Source: Basidiobolus meristosporus CBS 931.73 (taxonomy: Eukaryota; Basidiobolomycota; Basidiobolomycetes; Basidiobolales; Basidiobolaceae). From it: 64,000 nt of DNA. Position 1 is the first letter of the stretch, and each line of letters starts with the position of its first letter. The notes under the pieces are model-generated. The model saw only the letters and a program-made list of their open reading frames with translations, was not told where the DNA came from and ran no database searches. The position numbers were made by a program, and so were the translations under genes. Where the stretch lies: assembly GCA_002104905.1 (NCBI GenBank), contig MCFE01000288.1:39008-103007 (forward strand), read 5' to 3'. This document shows positions 54,741-64,000 of this stretch, in pieces.

Positions 54741-56477
54741 TAGATATTCTTACACCTGCCCTGATAGGTCTGATACTGTAAGTATATAAGGTTCATTGCT
54801 TGGAATTTCTGCAGTTTTTTGGATTTGTATGAAATTTGATGTTGTGGTGCTTTTACTTGATTCTTCTTGAGCAAGTATAGAGGACCTCATTCCACTGTAA
54901 CCTCTGTTGATAGGCAAGGGGTTTCCAGCAATATCACAGATTGTCCCATAGCAATCAATCATAACTTTATGACAGTCAAAATCAATATTCAATATATGAC
55001 AACCATAATGGCTATGTTTAGCAGATTCACAGTACGCACAATACTTGGTTTGCTGTGGATAATTACTAGTTGTTTTGGGATAATCTGGTCTTGCCTTGTT
55101 GATGCTTGACAATGGTACTGTTGTATCCAAGAGAAAAGTGTAATAAAACTCTTGAATGAATTAACTGAACCTAAGTGACAACTAAGTGCAGAATCTTAGA
55201 ATTGTCAAGAGTGCCAGAAATATTAGCAGAGAGGTTCTGGTCTAATATTGGTCTTATATATAGCTGAGTTGGGCTATAAAGGCAACAGAGTAGGTTTGCT
55301 ATGTAGGCTAGGCTTGGTGCTCTTGAGAGTGCTAGATATGCTAAGCTTGGGTAGAAACTAGAATGGATTTGTTGAATTCTTAATTTTGTTGAGACACACA
55401 GTAAACCAAAAGGTTGAGTAAACTTTATTTATATTTTTCTGATTTAGTTGCGTTAGTAAGCACCAAGAGACTGGACTAATTGAAATCTGTTGGGGTGTTA
55501 ATAGGTGCATAAAATAAATGAGAAATTGCATCATTAATCAGCTGATGTCTTGGCAACTGCTAAGTGGTTGGATAAATCTCATATGACTAATCACTTGGAA
55601 AGGCTTAGCAGATCAGTTGAGGACCTAATGACCACATGAAAATTGATTAGGTGTGGCAGCTAAATATAGATTCTGAGAAGTGATAAAATAAACCATAACA
55701 GGGATTAGTTATGTTTGGGTTAGGGAAAATCAGTTAGGGTACTAGATTTTCTAACAGAGTGAAATTGGCCAAGTTTTCAATGTTGATGCACAACAGGTAC
55801 ACTTTGAGAGTTCAACTTAAGAGTCAGTTTTCCTAATGCATCAATTAACTCATTAACCTGATCACTTTGTGGGTCATTTGTACAATGAAGAATTTGTTTA
55901 GCTGGAGTGGAAATCCTCATTTGAATATTAATGGAATCCATGATTTGTCTCCCTGATTGATAGCTTAACACCATTTGTTTAACACTATTGTAGGAGCTTG
56001 TAGCCTGAAGTTGGTGGCTAATGGCATTACATATCTCAGGAGGCATATTCATCAGAAAATAGTTTCTTTGATAAAATCCTGGAATTCTAATAGCTGCTTC
56101 AACATGCCTTGCTTTTGACTCAAACTTTTGAATGTACTTTTGCAAGGGTTGGGTCTTGTTGTGAGGCATTTCTAGCTCATTTAGTGTGACAGACTGTGCT
56201 TCCTTTTGGTACTCAGCTAAAATAGCTTGTTGAGCAGTGTCCCAGCTATAGTTAGTGCCAACATATATCTAAATGGATCCAAACTTTGTAAGAATCTTGA
56301 TACTACAACTTCAGAGAGAAAGGGAAACAACTGGATTTTGTTCTTGTGTGATAGCTCAAATGCAGCAGCTATATTGTTAGACTCATCTAGAAACTCAGTA
56401 ACATTCTCTCTGGAGAATATTACTGGAATGGCACCTTTAAAAGTGGCTACTAACTCTGGGAGTGGTGTATCAGTCAT
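54741..56477 (-). pseudogene. GyC Gag, interrupted
   Basis: The Gag N-terminus is at 56477-56217 (MTDTPLPELVATFKGAIPVIFSRENV), the capsid-like middle at 56169-55777, and the CCHC knuckle YCAYCESAKHSHYGC in 55130-54750. A segment of about 620 bp (55139-55760) lies between the middle and the knuckle and is foreign to Gag. Confidence 0.83.
55139..55760. repeat. LTR-like insertion in GyC gag
   Basis: About 620 bp running TGTAATAAAAC...TTTTCTAACA, so it has TG...CA ends. It has no open frame and contains TATATAGC-type sequence near 55254. It interrupts Gag between the capsid-like region and the zinc knuckle. No clean target duplication is visible and no second copy is present in the window, so the solo-LTR reading is tentative. 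Confidence 0.5.
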
Positions 56478-56544
56478 TCTTGTAACATTTCTTGATGCTT
56501 GTATAGTGAAAGGTTCAAACTACCCAGATCCTCCACCAAATTTT

Positions 56545-57640
56545 TGTTGTGTTGTATTATGATTAGTTTGGGGCTTGTTCTAAAATGTAGAGGCTAATCA
56601 ACCATATACAACAACTTCCAGTATGCTAGTACTGAAATAGTTTACTGGGAGTTTGATATACCAACAAAAGATATAACTTTCACTAATATCCTAAATCTTA
56701 GGCTCAAAATATACTTTAGGCAGTATTTCTCACTTCTACAGCAGTGTTCTGACCTTCTGTTGACTAATGGGCTTATTTACTTCTATAGTAGTGTTTCTTA
56801 ATCTGGAAGTCACTTTCCTTTGTGATAAAATATTTCCTAATATGGTAGTTCCTTAACTCCCCTTTAGCCTAAAGGGGTGTGCTGTAGAAGTCTTTATAGG
56901 GGTCTTTAGACTAAAGGGGTGCCTAAAGGGGTGTCTTCAGAGTAAAGGGGCTTCTTAGAGGGGACTTTTCCAACAGAAAAGTGGTAGTTTCTTGTAGAAC
57001 TTAGATGGGATTCTTTTGAGCTTTGCAGTCTCTTTACTGATGTAGTACCAATCAAAGTCAGAATACTCAACAGTGCAAGTGATGCAGGGGAAGTCTTATA
57101 ACTTTTAAACCTGTAATTCTAGTGTGGAGATTCTGGAAAGAGAGGCTGTCCTTTATTTTTCAGCTGGGGATGTCATATATATGAAATTTCTGAAGGATCA
57201 AAGCTTTTGGGCTATTGCACTAGCAATACACATGATGCAAAGCTAAAACTTTGTAGTGGCACTGATAGGACATAGGTGCAGCACCTATGAGAATTTCACA
57301 TGCTTTGGTTGGTGGGTTCAGAAGTTACACACAATCAAAGTCACCATAGTTATCCTGGAAATAGAGACCTAGTATATATAATAACTGGACTCTTTTGGTC
57401 ATAACTCCTTAAGAATACTTCATATGAGCTGCAATTTGAGACATGTGTTGGCTACTGTGCGTTTTATATGATGTACTATTCTTGGGTAGATTGCTTGTAA
57501 GGGTCTGGAGTATCTGTCCTTCCAATTTGTAAATTCTTGATCTTTCACCTGGGTGTTATGACAGCAAAAAGCAAAATCAAGATATGAGTGCAATATTGGT
57601 TTTGGGATATTTTAGTAATGAAATGCTTTCTGTTATCACA
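56545..57640 (-). repeat. GyC 5' LTR
   Basis: Plus-strand TGTTGTGTTG...GTTATCACA, 1096 bp, so TG...CA. It aligns with the split 3' LTR (29066-29710 and 35115-35548). Next to it the minus strand has AAATTTGGTGGAGGATC, a possible primer site containing TGG. It is followed by AAAG and the rest of CopF-2 gag. Confidence 0.87.
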
Positions 57641-57644
57641 AAAG

Positions 57645-58590
57645 ACACCTACCAGTCATGTTCAGCCGCTAAGAAAATGTATCTGGACAAAAATTATTTA
57701 CTATAAAGATGCTGCCAGGAGAAGAAATGAAAAATCTAATCAACAGAATTACCCTGCTGGTAGATGAAATGGAATCTGTGGGCATACCAACTACTGATAA
57801 GGATGTGATAGTTACCTTCCTGAATACCCTGACAGACAAGTTTCAGGGCTTTGTATCATCCCTAGAGTCCACAACTGAAGATTTCATCTTAAATTATGTA
57901 TATGGAAGGCTCCTGGATGAAGAATTAAGAAAATCAAGCACCAATAAAAAGGAAGAAGAAAATGCTTTAATAAGCAATGACAACCAACAATGGAGGTACC
58001 CAAGATCCTACAAAGGCAACAGCAACCAGTTTTGCAACTACTGCAAAAGGAAAGGACACACATCAGTCTGGTGTCTCAAAAAGAGAGATAATCAGCAAAA
58101 GAAGCCAGAATGTGGAAATGCTGCAACAACTGAAGATAGACTATGCAAATATGCACTAAATATGACCACAAACAAGTATTCTCAGATGTGGTATATTGAC
58201 TCTGGAGCATCTCAACACTTTACACACCAAAAAGTACTTTTTACCCAATATTAAGAAATTTCAATCAACAAGGTTTTGATGGGTGACAATAGAACACTTG
58301 ATGTAGTGTGAGAAGGAACTATCCAAGTAAACCTTAGCAGCAGTGAAGGAAGCCACACACTGACCTTTAAAGATGTACTCTATGTACCAGAAATAGCCAA
58401 GAACCTACTATCTATAAGCAAAGCCACTGCAGAAGGATTCAGTCTCACATTTGACAATTCTTGATGCAATATCACTGATCAAAATGGTGCCCATATTGCT
58501 TTGGGTGTCAGAGATCAGAATCTATACCAGTTGACTTAGATTCCATCATATATCAAAGCCAATATAAGAAACTTAGATGAAGAAACACTA
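57645..58590 (+). pseudogene. CopF-2 Gag C-terminus and protease
   Basis: Open from 57709 to 58254: 'MLPGEEMKNLINRITLLVDEMESVGIPTTDKDV', the knuckle 'CNYCKRKGHTSVWC', and the protease 'WYIDSGASQHFTHQKVL'. A stop at 58252 and a TGA near 58309 break the protease. The same TGA occurs in the inverted copy to the right. Confidence 0.85.
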
Positions 58591-59880
58591 ATGCTTTGGC
58601 ACAGGAGACTTGGGCACATCAATTTTGATTATTTATGCAAAATTATCAAAGATCAGCTAATTTCCAGAGTAAAAATTGATCACCCAGCTAATTTGGAGCA
58701 CTGTGAAGCCTGCATATATGGGAAACAGGCCAGACAACTGTTCAAGAGCTCTGGGTTAATCAAAACTAAGAAAATATTAGATTTGATTCACTCAGATCTG
58801 TGTGGACCTGTGCAAAATATATCCTTAGGTGGGAAGAAGTATTTAATCACCTTTACTGATGATTATACAAGATACATGTGGGTCTACTCCATGGAGAGAA
58901 AAGAAGAAGTTCTGTCTAAGTCCAGTGAGTTTAAAGCCATGGTAGAGAGAGAAACTGGTGATGAAATCAAGAAAATATGCTCCAATAATGGTAGATATTA
59001 TACATCAAAATATTTCATCCACTTCTGCAAAATTCATGGGATAAAGCAAGAGACTACTGTACCATACTTCTAACAGCAAAATGGAGTAGCAGAACGCACA
59101 AACAGATCAATAATTGATATGGCAAGAGCTATGATTTAAGATCAAAAATCATCCTATGATTTTTGGGCAGAATTGGTTGCTACAGCTGTATACCTGAAGA
59201 ATAGGAGTTATAACAGAGTACTTCATAATTCTACTACATTTGGGAGTATGGTATGGATTCAGACCAAGTGCTGAACATCTAAGAATATTTGGGTGTACAG
59301 CATTGGCAAGAAACTGAGCCAAAATCTGTCAAAATTTCAGCCAAAAAGTGTAAAATGCATATCTTTAGGCTACTGCAATGAGAGTAAAGCATACAGACTC
59401 TACAATACCAAAGCAAAGAAGATAAACAAGTCCAGGGATGTGTTGTTTGATGAGATTTCAAAATTTTCACAAAAAAAGTCATCAGATGATGACAAAAATC
59501 TGATCTCAAGTCCACCAATTGTCAGGATTGAATCAGAGCAAAACAATGAAAATTTTTTCACTCCAGAGGACTCCACAACCGTGGTTCAGCCAGAATCAGT
59601 GCCCAGGAATATCCCAGAAGTGATCATTCCAGTACCAAATGCCCCAAGATCCAATTGGACAAGATATAGCCCAAATTACAATATCAATGAGGGTACAAAC
59701 TTAGCCTATGCCTATTCAGTCCATATTGATGAGCCTCAGACTGTAAAAGAGGCCCTAAATAGCCCTCAGACAAAGTTTTGGAGATCTGCAACAACTGAGG
59801 AATATCAGGCTCTGATAGAAAATCAAACTTGAGACTTGGTCAAATTACAAATCATCCAAGAAACAACTGGATGCAGATTG
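58591..59880 (+). pseudogene. CopF-2 integrase, linker and RT start
   Basis: Pre-integrase 'LWHRRLGHINFDYL', 'HCEACIYGKQARQLF', 'LIHSDLCGPVQ' and 'FTDDYTRYMWVYSMERKEE'. The second catalytic motif reads CSNNGRYY (the family has SDNGG), so aspartate is asparagine. 'GVAERTNRSIIDMARAM' keeps the glutamate. The linker 'CISLGYCNESKAYRLYNTKAKK' leads into the RT start, ending at 59880. Stops at 59071 and 59139 break it. Confidence 0.85.
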
Positions 59881-61113
59881 TTCTTTGAGACAAAATACAT
59901 TTTGAGTTTTTATCAAACAGCACATCCCTGGACTTAATTAGCTTTTTTGCTTTGGTGTTGTAGAGTCTGTATGCTTTACTCTCATTGCAGTAGCCCAAAA
60001 ATATGCATTTTACACTTTTTAGCTCAAATTTGACTGATTTCTGGGCAGTTTCTTGGCCTATGCTGTACACCCAAAATTCTTAGATGTCCTGCACTTGGTC
60101 TGTATCTATACCATACTTCAAATGGAGTAGAATCATGAAGTACTCTGTTATAGCACCTACTCATATGGTATACAGCAGTGGCAACTGATTCTGCCCAAAA
60201 AGCATAGGATAATTTTTGATCATGGATCATAGATCTTGCAATATCAATTATTGAGCTGTTTGCACATTTTGCTACTCCATCTTGCTATGGGGAGTATGGT
60301 ACAGTAGTCTCTTGCTTTATCCCATGAATGTTGCAGAAGTGGATGAAATATTTTGAGGTATATTATCCACCATTGTCAGAGCATATTTTCTTGATTTTTC
60401 CACCAGTTTCTCTCTTCACCATGGCTTTATACTCTCTGAACTTAGACAGAACTTCATCTTTTCACTCCATGGAGTAGACCCACATGTATCTTGTATAATC
60501 ATCAGTAAAGGTGATTAAATACTTCTTCCCACCTAAGGATATATTTTGCACAGGTCCACACAGATCTGGGTGAATCAAATCTAATGTTTTCTTAGTTTTG
60601 ATTAACCCAGAGCTCTTGAACAGTTGTCTGGCCTGTTTCCCAGATATGCAGGCTTCACAGTGCTCCAAATTAGCTGGGTGATCAATTTTACTCCGGAAAT
60701 TAGCTGATCTTTGATCATTTTGCGCAAATAATCAAAATTGATGTGCCCAAATCTCCTTTGCCAAAGCATTGGTGTTTCTTCATCTAAGTTTCTTATATTG
60801 GCTCTGATATATGATGGAATATAAGTCAACTGGGATAGATTCTGATCACTGACACCCAAAGCAATATGGGCACCATTTTGATCAGTGATCTTGCATCCAG
60901 AATTGTCAAATGTGAAACTGAATCCTTCTGCAGTGGCCTTGCTTACAGATAGTAGGTTCTTGGCTATTTCTGGTACATAGAGTACATCTTTAAAGGTCAG
61001 TGTGTGGCTTCCTTCACTGCTTCTAAGGTTTACTTGGATAGTTCCTTCTCACACTACATCAAGTGTTCTATTGTCACCCATCAAAACCTTCTTGACTGGA
61101 ATTTCTAAACATT
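59881..61113 (-). pseudogene. Inverted duplicate of CopF-2 protease-integrase region
   Basis: On the minus strand this repeats 58247-59463 at very high identity, sharing individual defects such as the TGA after 'DVV'. It reads protease end, pre-integrase, integrase, linker in the reverse direction. The two arms are separated by about 440 bp. It is cut at 61114 by Harbinger Ha4. Confidence 0.87.
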
Positions 61114-62026
61114 AGACTTGTTCCATTGTACCATGCCAGGGCGCATGGCGCAATCTGTGGTTGTAAAGAACAATTGGGCGCAATATTATAGCTACCAGAA
61201 GGCAGGATTGTTCTTGGATGATTTTGCACTATGCAAGATGATCTTGCACACTATGGCACAATCTGACACAATGAGGTTGGCACGGATGATTGCGCCAACT
61301 TGTAATGTTTGCATCACATGCGCAATTGGATACCACTATTATGGCAGGTAAAATCCGGTATTTGGATATGTTTCTTTAATGTAAATGGAAATAAATGTGT
61401 ATCACACTATAAACTACACTGATACTTACCATTTTGGTTACCCTCACTCCAATTGGATGGTATCTCAGTGGTTAATTGGTCTAAAAGTATCCTGAAGCTG
61501 GCAGCCCCCAATTGGCTCATTGACTACTGAAAAAGCTACCTGATTTGCCATCAAATATCCCATTTTGCCCATTGAGCAAGTAAATCCCTGATCCTAGTGA
61601 TTGGACAAGGTGTCATAGCTAGCACACAAGTAATTATGTAGGTGCAAAACAGATCCAATAGCTGCACTGGTATTACAGATGACGTATATATATGCAGGGT
61701 GTTTATTTATAGGGGTTCTGTCTCAAATGTGAGACAACCTTGATATTAATTATATCAAAAATTTGATGATCACTGATTTGCAATGGCTCAATTTGGATCG
61801 CAAAAAAAAAGGGTTGTTGGGATCATTACAAATGTGAGCAATTCAAAGCAATTGCATCATCTTCTCCTGGGTTTTTTTCTCACAGGGATTACTACTGAAG
61901 CATTTGGTATTGACTCACTTTGCACACCTATACTACTTCCTGGCTGACTATCATCTTGGCTACTTGTGTATTTGTAGTCAGTATTTTGCCTCCTAGTTGA
62001 TGAGTGCAATGCTGCAGCTTGGCCGC
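61114..62026. mobile_element. Harbinger fragment Ha4
   Basis: Begins with AGACTTGTTCCATTG, preceded by ATT. It contains the non-transposase end (repeated TTGCGC/TTGCAC motifs) and the last part of the accessory gene on the minus strand (61857-62026, ending KKPRRR). It stops at the GyA LTR at 62027. Most of the element is missing. Confidence 0.85.
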
Positions 62027-63096
62027 TGTAGTGGGGTGACAGTGACACCCACTGACAGATGTGCTCATTCCCTTATTTTCTACTTCCCTATATCTCTACT
62101 ACACTTATTTTAGTTTTATCCCATTTGTCTTACCCAATCAGTACTATCCCATAAGCCGGTTGACTATCACACTTGCTTACCTTATTGCATAAGTTAACCC
62201 TCACTTTATGTAAGACTACTAGCTATAAGTACTTCTATATTGGGCAAGTACCCGCGCCAGTACCCGTGACACATGATCAGCCCGTGTCACCATCCCTACC
62301 ATTTCCATACCATATATGGTATCCCCATGTTACACAGGTTTCAGAATACTGATTCCTGATTGGTTGGATGTGCTGTGCCTCTTAGAACCTTCCGGCACCT
62401 ACTTAGAACATTCTTAGGTCATTCTGATGTCATTAAGATTTCTATTGATCTCCGGAACCTTCTGGAACACCATGATTAGTAATCACTTAGCCAGTGAGAA
62501 AAGTATATAAGGGAGGCTATCCCTCAACAATAAATCATCATCCCTTTTATCAATATACCGACTTGTTGATTAGTGTGATCACTGCTACCTGCTGCTACCT
62601 GAACTTCCAACCCTAGACCACAGGACACTCCCAGGAAACCGCGCTGACAGCCAACTGACCTTGGAGGCACTACTTGTGAGGAATACTCAGAGTAGGTATC
62701 TTTTATTATATTTGATTCTTTCCCAAGTTTGTTCTTGTACAGGCAAAGATACTTTTCTGTCTTTGTAACTATTGACCAAAGCTGCATTCTTATCAAGTCC
62801 CTGCTGGTGGAGTTTACAGTTGTTTTGACTTTGGAAGCTTTAGTACATTGTCATCTCAAAGGACGCTGAACCCAGCACATACTTTTGTTAAGACGCCAAC
62901 TAAGTTGGGGATTGTAGCTCAATAGTTTTCCCTTGACAAGCTTGTGGCTTTATTCCCCTTCACATTAGATTAGAGACAGAACCCAAGTATTCCTAGCAAG
63001 CTTTTGCCAGAGGTTATCGCACCCAGTGAACACCCCACACACAAAACACTTGAGAAGTGTTGGACGTATCTCTCCCTTGGACTTATACACCACACA
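62027..63096 (+). repeat. GyA LTR (solo or recombinant)
   Basis: TGTAGTGGGG...ATACACCACACA, about 1070 bp, with well-kept CpG sites. No gypsy internal sequence is attached. A second, partial LTR tail of the same family follows directly. No matching target duplication was found: the left flank is CCGC in the Ha4 accessory gene, and the right side leads into the tail. Confidence 0.85.
62504..62511 (+). promoter_or_regulatory. TATA box of the GyA LTR
   Basis: TATATAAG followed by GGAGGCTATCCCTC, kept in every GyA LTR in the window (for example 52625-52632). Position in the second half of the LTR before the transcribed R region fits an RNA polymerase II promoter. Inferred from motif only. Confidence 0.55.
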
Positions 63097-63329
63097 ACGC
63101 TGAACCCAGCACATACTTCTGTTAAGATGCCAACTAAGTTGGGGATTGAAGCTCAATAGTTTTCCCTTGACAAGCTTGTGGCTTTATTCCCCATCACATT
63201 AGATTAGAGACAAACCAAAGCATTCCTAACAAGCATTTGCCAGAGGTTATTGCACCCAGTGAATACCCACACACAAAACCTTTGAGAAGTGTTGGATATA
63301 TCTCTCCCTTGGACTTATAGACCATCATA
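63097..63329 (+). repeat. Partial GyA LTR tail
   Basis: About 233 bp repeating the last part of the preceding LTR from ACGCTGAACCCAGC onward, ending ATAGACCATCATA. The sequence is more diverged than the full LTR to its left, so it is an older LTR end. Confidence 0.8.
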
Positions 63330-64000
63330 GCGCCAAATGATTTTATTATGGCCAAGTGTCTATGATTAGCCTTCAGACAGATATATGGGCACTACTTATT
63401 AATCTAGCAGAACTGGATACCTCAGAGAGTTGACAGCAATGGCAGAATTTGAATAGAAAGCTGTGGCATGAGCTCTCCATCAAGATGCCAGCCAATGTAT
63501 GTAAAAAGATAAATAACAAGACATGCCTTGAGATCAAGAATGAGCAGAGATTGAGGGGATTTGATGAGGAAGCCACACCCCCAATGATTCCACATGCAAT
63601 TTTCACAGTACATGCTGGACAAATCTGTTTGTGCTTTAACTTTAGGATCCAAAGAGATTTTGAATGAGTTTTTTCCTCAAATGACTAATGTACTATGTGA
63701 CATATTGGTAGAGCAAAGTGGCTTCCAAGAGTAATACACACAGGACCCATTAAGGCAACAGTTCCAAAGTATCAGACAGCGGGTAAGTGAATTCCTTGAG
63801 AAATCAGAAGGTGAACATAATGAGGAGAACAGAGACTGTGAGCAACTATGTCTAGATTGCACCAGCACACCTTGCTGAATTCCCTACCATTCACTGCAAC
63901 ATTGGCACACTGGTGCACATCAGTCCAATCTATGCCAAGACCCCTCACAAGAGTGCCCTGCATCAAGTCAACGCATGCCAGTTCAACACACACTTCAGCG
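63330..64000 (+). pseudogene. Harbinger fragment Ha5, accessory gene 5' part
   Basis: Plus-strand homologue of 6742-7430 in Ha2: 'RKLWHELSIKMPANVCKKINNKTCLEIKNEQRLRGFDEEA' is readable at 63449-63590, and then the frame breaks. It has the opposite orientation to the Ha4 accessory fragment on the other side of the LTR. It runs off the window end. Confidence 0.8.

Larger units (their letters stand above)
29066..57640 (-). mobile_element. Ty3/gypsy retrotransposon GyC, host of nested insertions
   Basis: A minus-strand gypsy with LTRs at 56545-57640 (5') and 29066-35548 (3', interrupted). AAAG flanks both ends (29062-29065, 57641-57644) in CopF-2 gag. Its internal region, 35549-56544, is interrupted by GyA-3 in RT and by a 0.6-kb LTR-like piece in gag. 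Its own length without later insertions is about 7 to 8 kb. Gag, protease, RT, RNase H and integrase are all recognisable but broken. Confidence 0.88.
28749..59880 (+). mobile_element. Ty1/copia retrotransposon CopF-2, split by GyC
   Basis: Native parts are 28749-29065 and 57641-59880. The break is in gag: codons for 'AWKALK' end at 29065, and reading 'KDTYQSCSAAKK' resumes at 57641, which restores the family's Gag order. The element runs through protease and integrase to the start of RT, then meets an inverted copy of itself. RT, RNase H and 3' LTR are missing. Confidence 0.85.

Noticed and set aside
1-64000. Host genes, tRNA, rRNA or riboswitches
   Set aside because: Every readable coding stretch belongs to a transposable element. 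I saw no tRNA-like or rRNA-like sequence by eye, though a tRNAscan or Infernal run would be needed to exclude small RNAs firmly.

Overview
This window is a dense nest of eukaryotic transposable elements. I found no host gene, rRNA, tRNA or CRISPR array. Ty1/copia and Ty3/gypsy retrotransposons, PIF/Harbinger-like DNA transposons, palindromic TIR elements and solo LTRs cover nearly everything after base 560. The gypsy Gag zinc knuckle, copia layout and DDE transposase most suggest a TE-rich fungus, perhaps a basidiomycete. That is inference from family resemblance; no species marker is present. Family names here (CopA, CopF, GyA, GyC, GyE, Har) are local labels.

Left block (1-21083). A CopF remnant (to 1132) abuts Harbinger copy Ha1 (1133-18178). 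Ha1 was split twice: by CopA-1 (1481-10317, minus strand, GGTAT duplicated at both ends) and by GyE (10716-15624, minus strand). CopA-1 itself carries a complete Harbinger, Ha2 (5194-8628), in gag and a 732-bp palindromic element in its 5' LTR. A truncated second copia, CopA-2, follows (18179-21083).

Central block (21084-61113). Two CopF copies lie in tandem and share one LTR (27719-28745). CopF-1 is split by GyA-2 (24290-27347). CopF-2 is split by a 28.6-kb insertion, GyC (29066-57640, AAAG duplicated). GyC's 3' LTR holds a solo GyA LTR (29711-35114, GCGC), which holds Harbinger Ha3 (29871-34199, ATT), which holds another solo GyA LTR (30430-31500, TCGG). GyC's RT gene holds GyA-3 (37854-53218, GTGG), whose RT gene holds GyA-1 in the opposite direction (42766-49936). 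GyA-3's 5' LTR also holds a small TIR element and an 802-bp solo LTR. CopF-2 ends in a large inverted duplication of its integrase region.

Right block (61114-64000): Harbinger fragments Ha4 and Ha5 around a composite GyA LTR.

Most coding regions are broken by stops, frameshifts and loss of catalytic residues. Ha3 is the exception, with both genes open and the transposase triad intact. Decay is rich in G-to-A/C-to-T changes, including at CpG in target duplications, as expected from cytosine methylation or a RIP-like process. The notable content is the reconstructable insertion history, palindromic structures that could yield double-stranded RNA, and possible trans-mobilisation of already defective gypsy copies. 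I did not find a credible new biological system.
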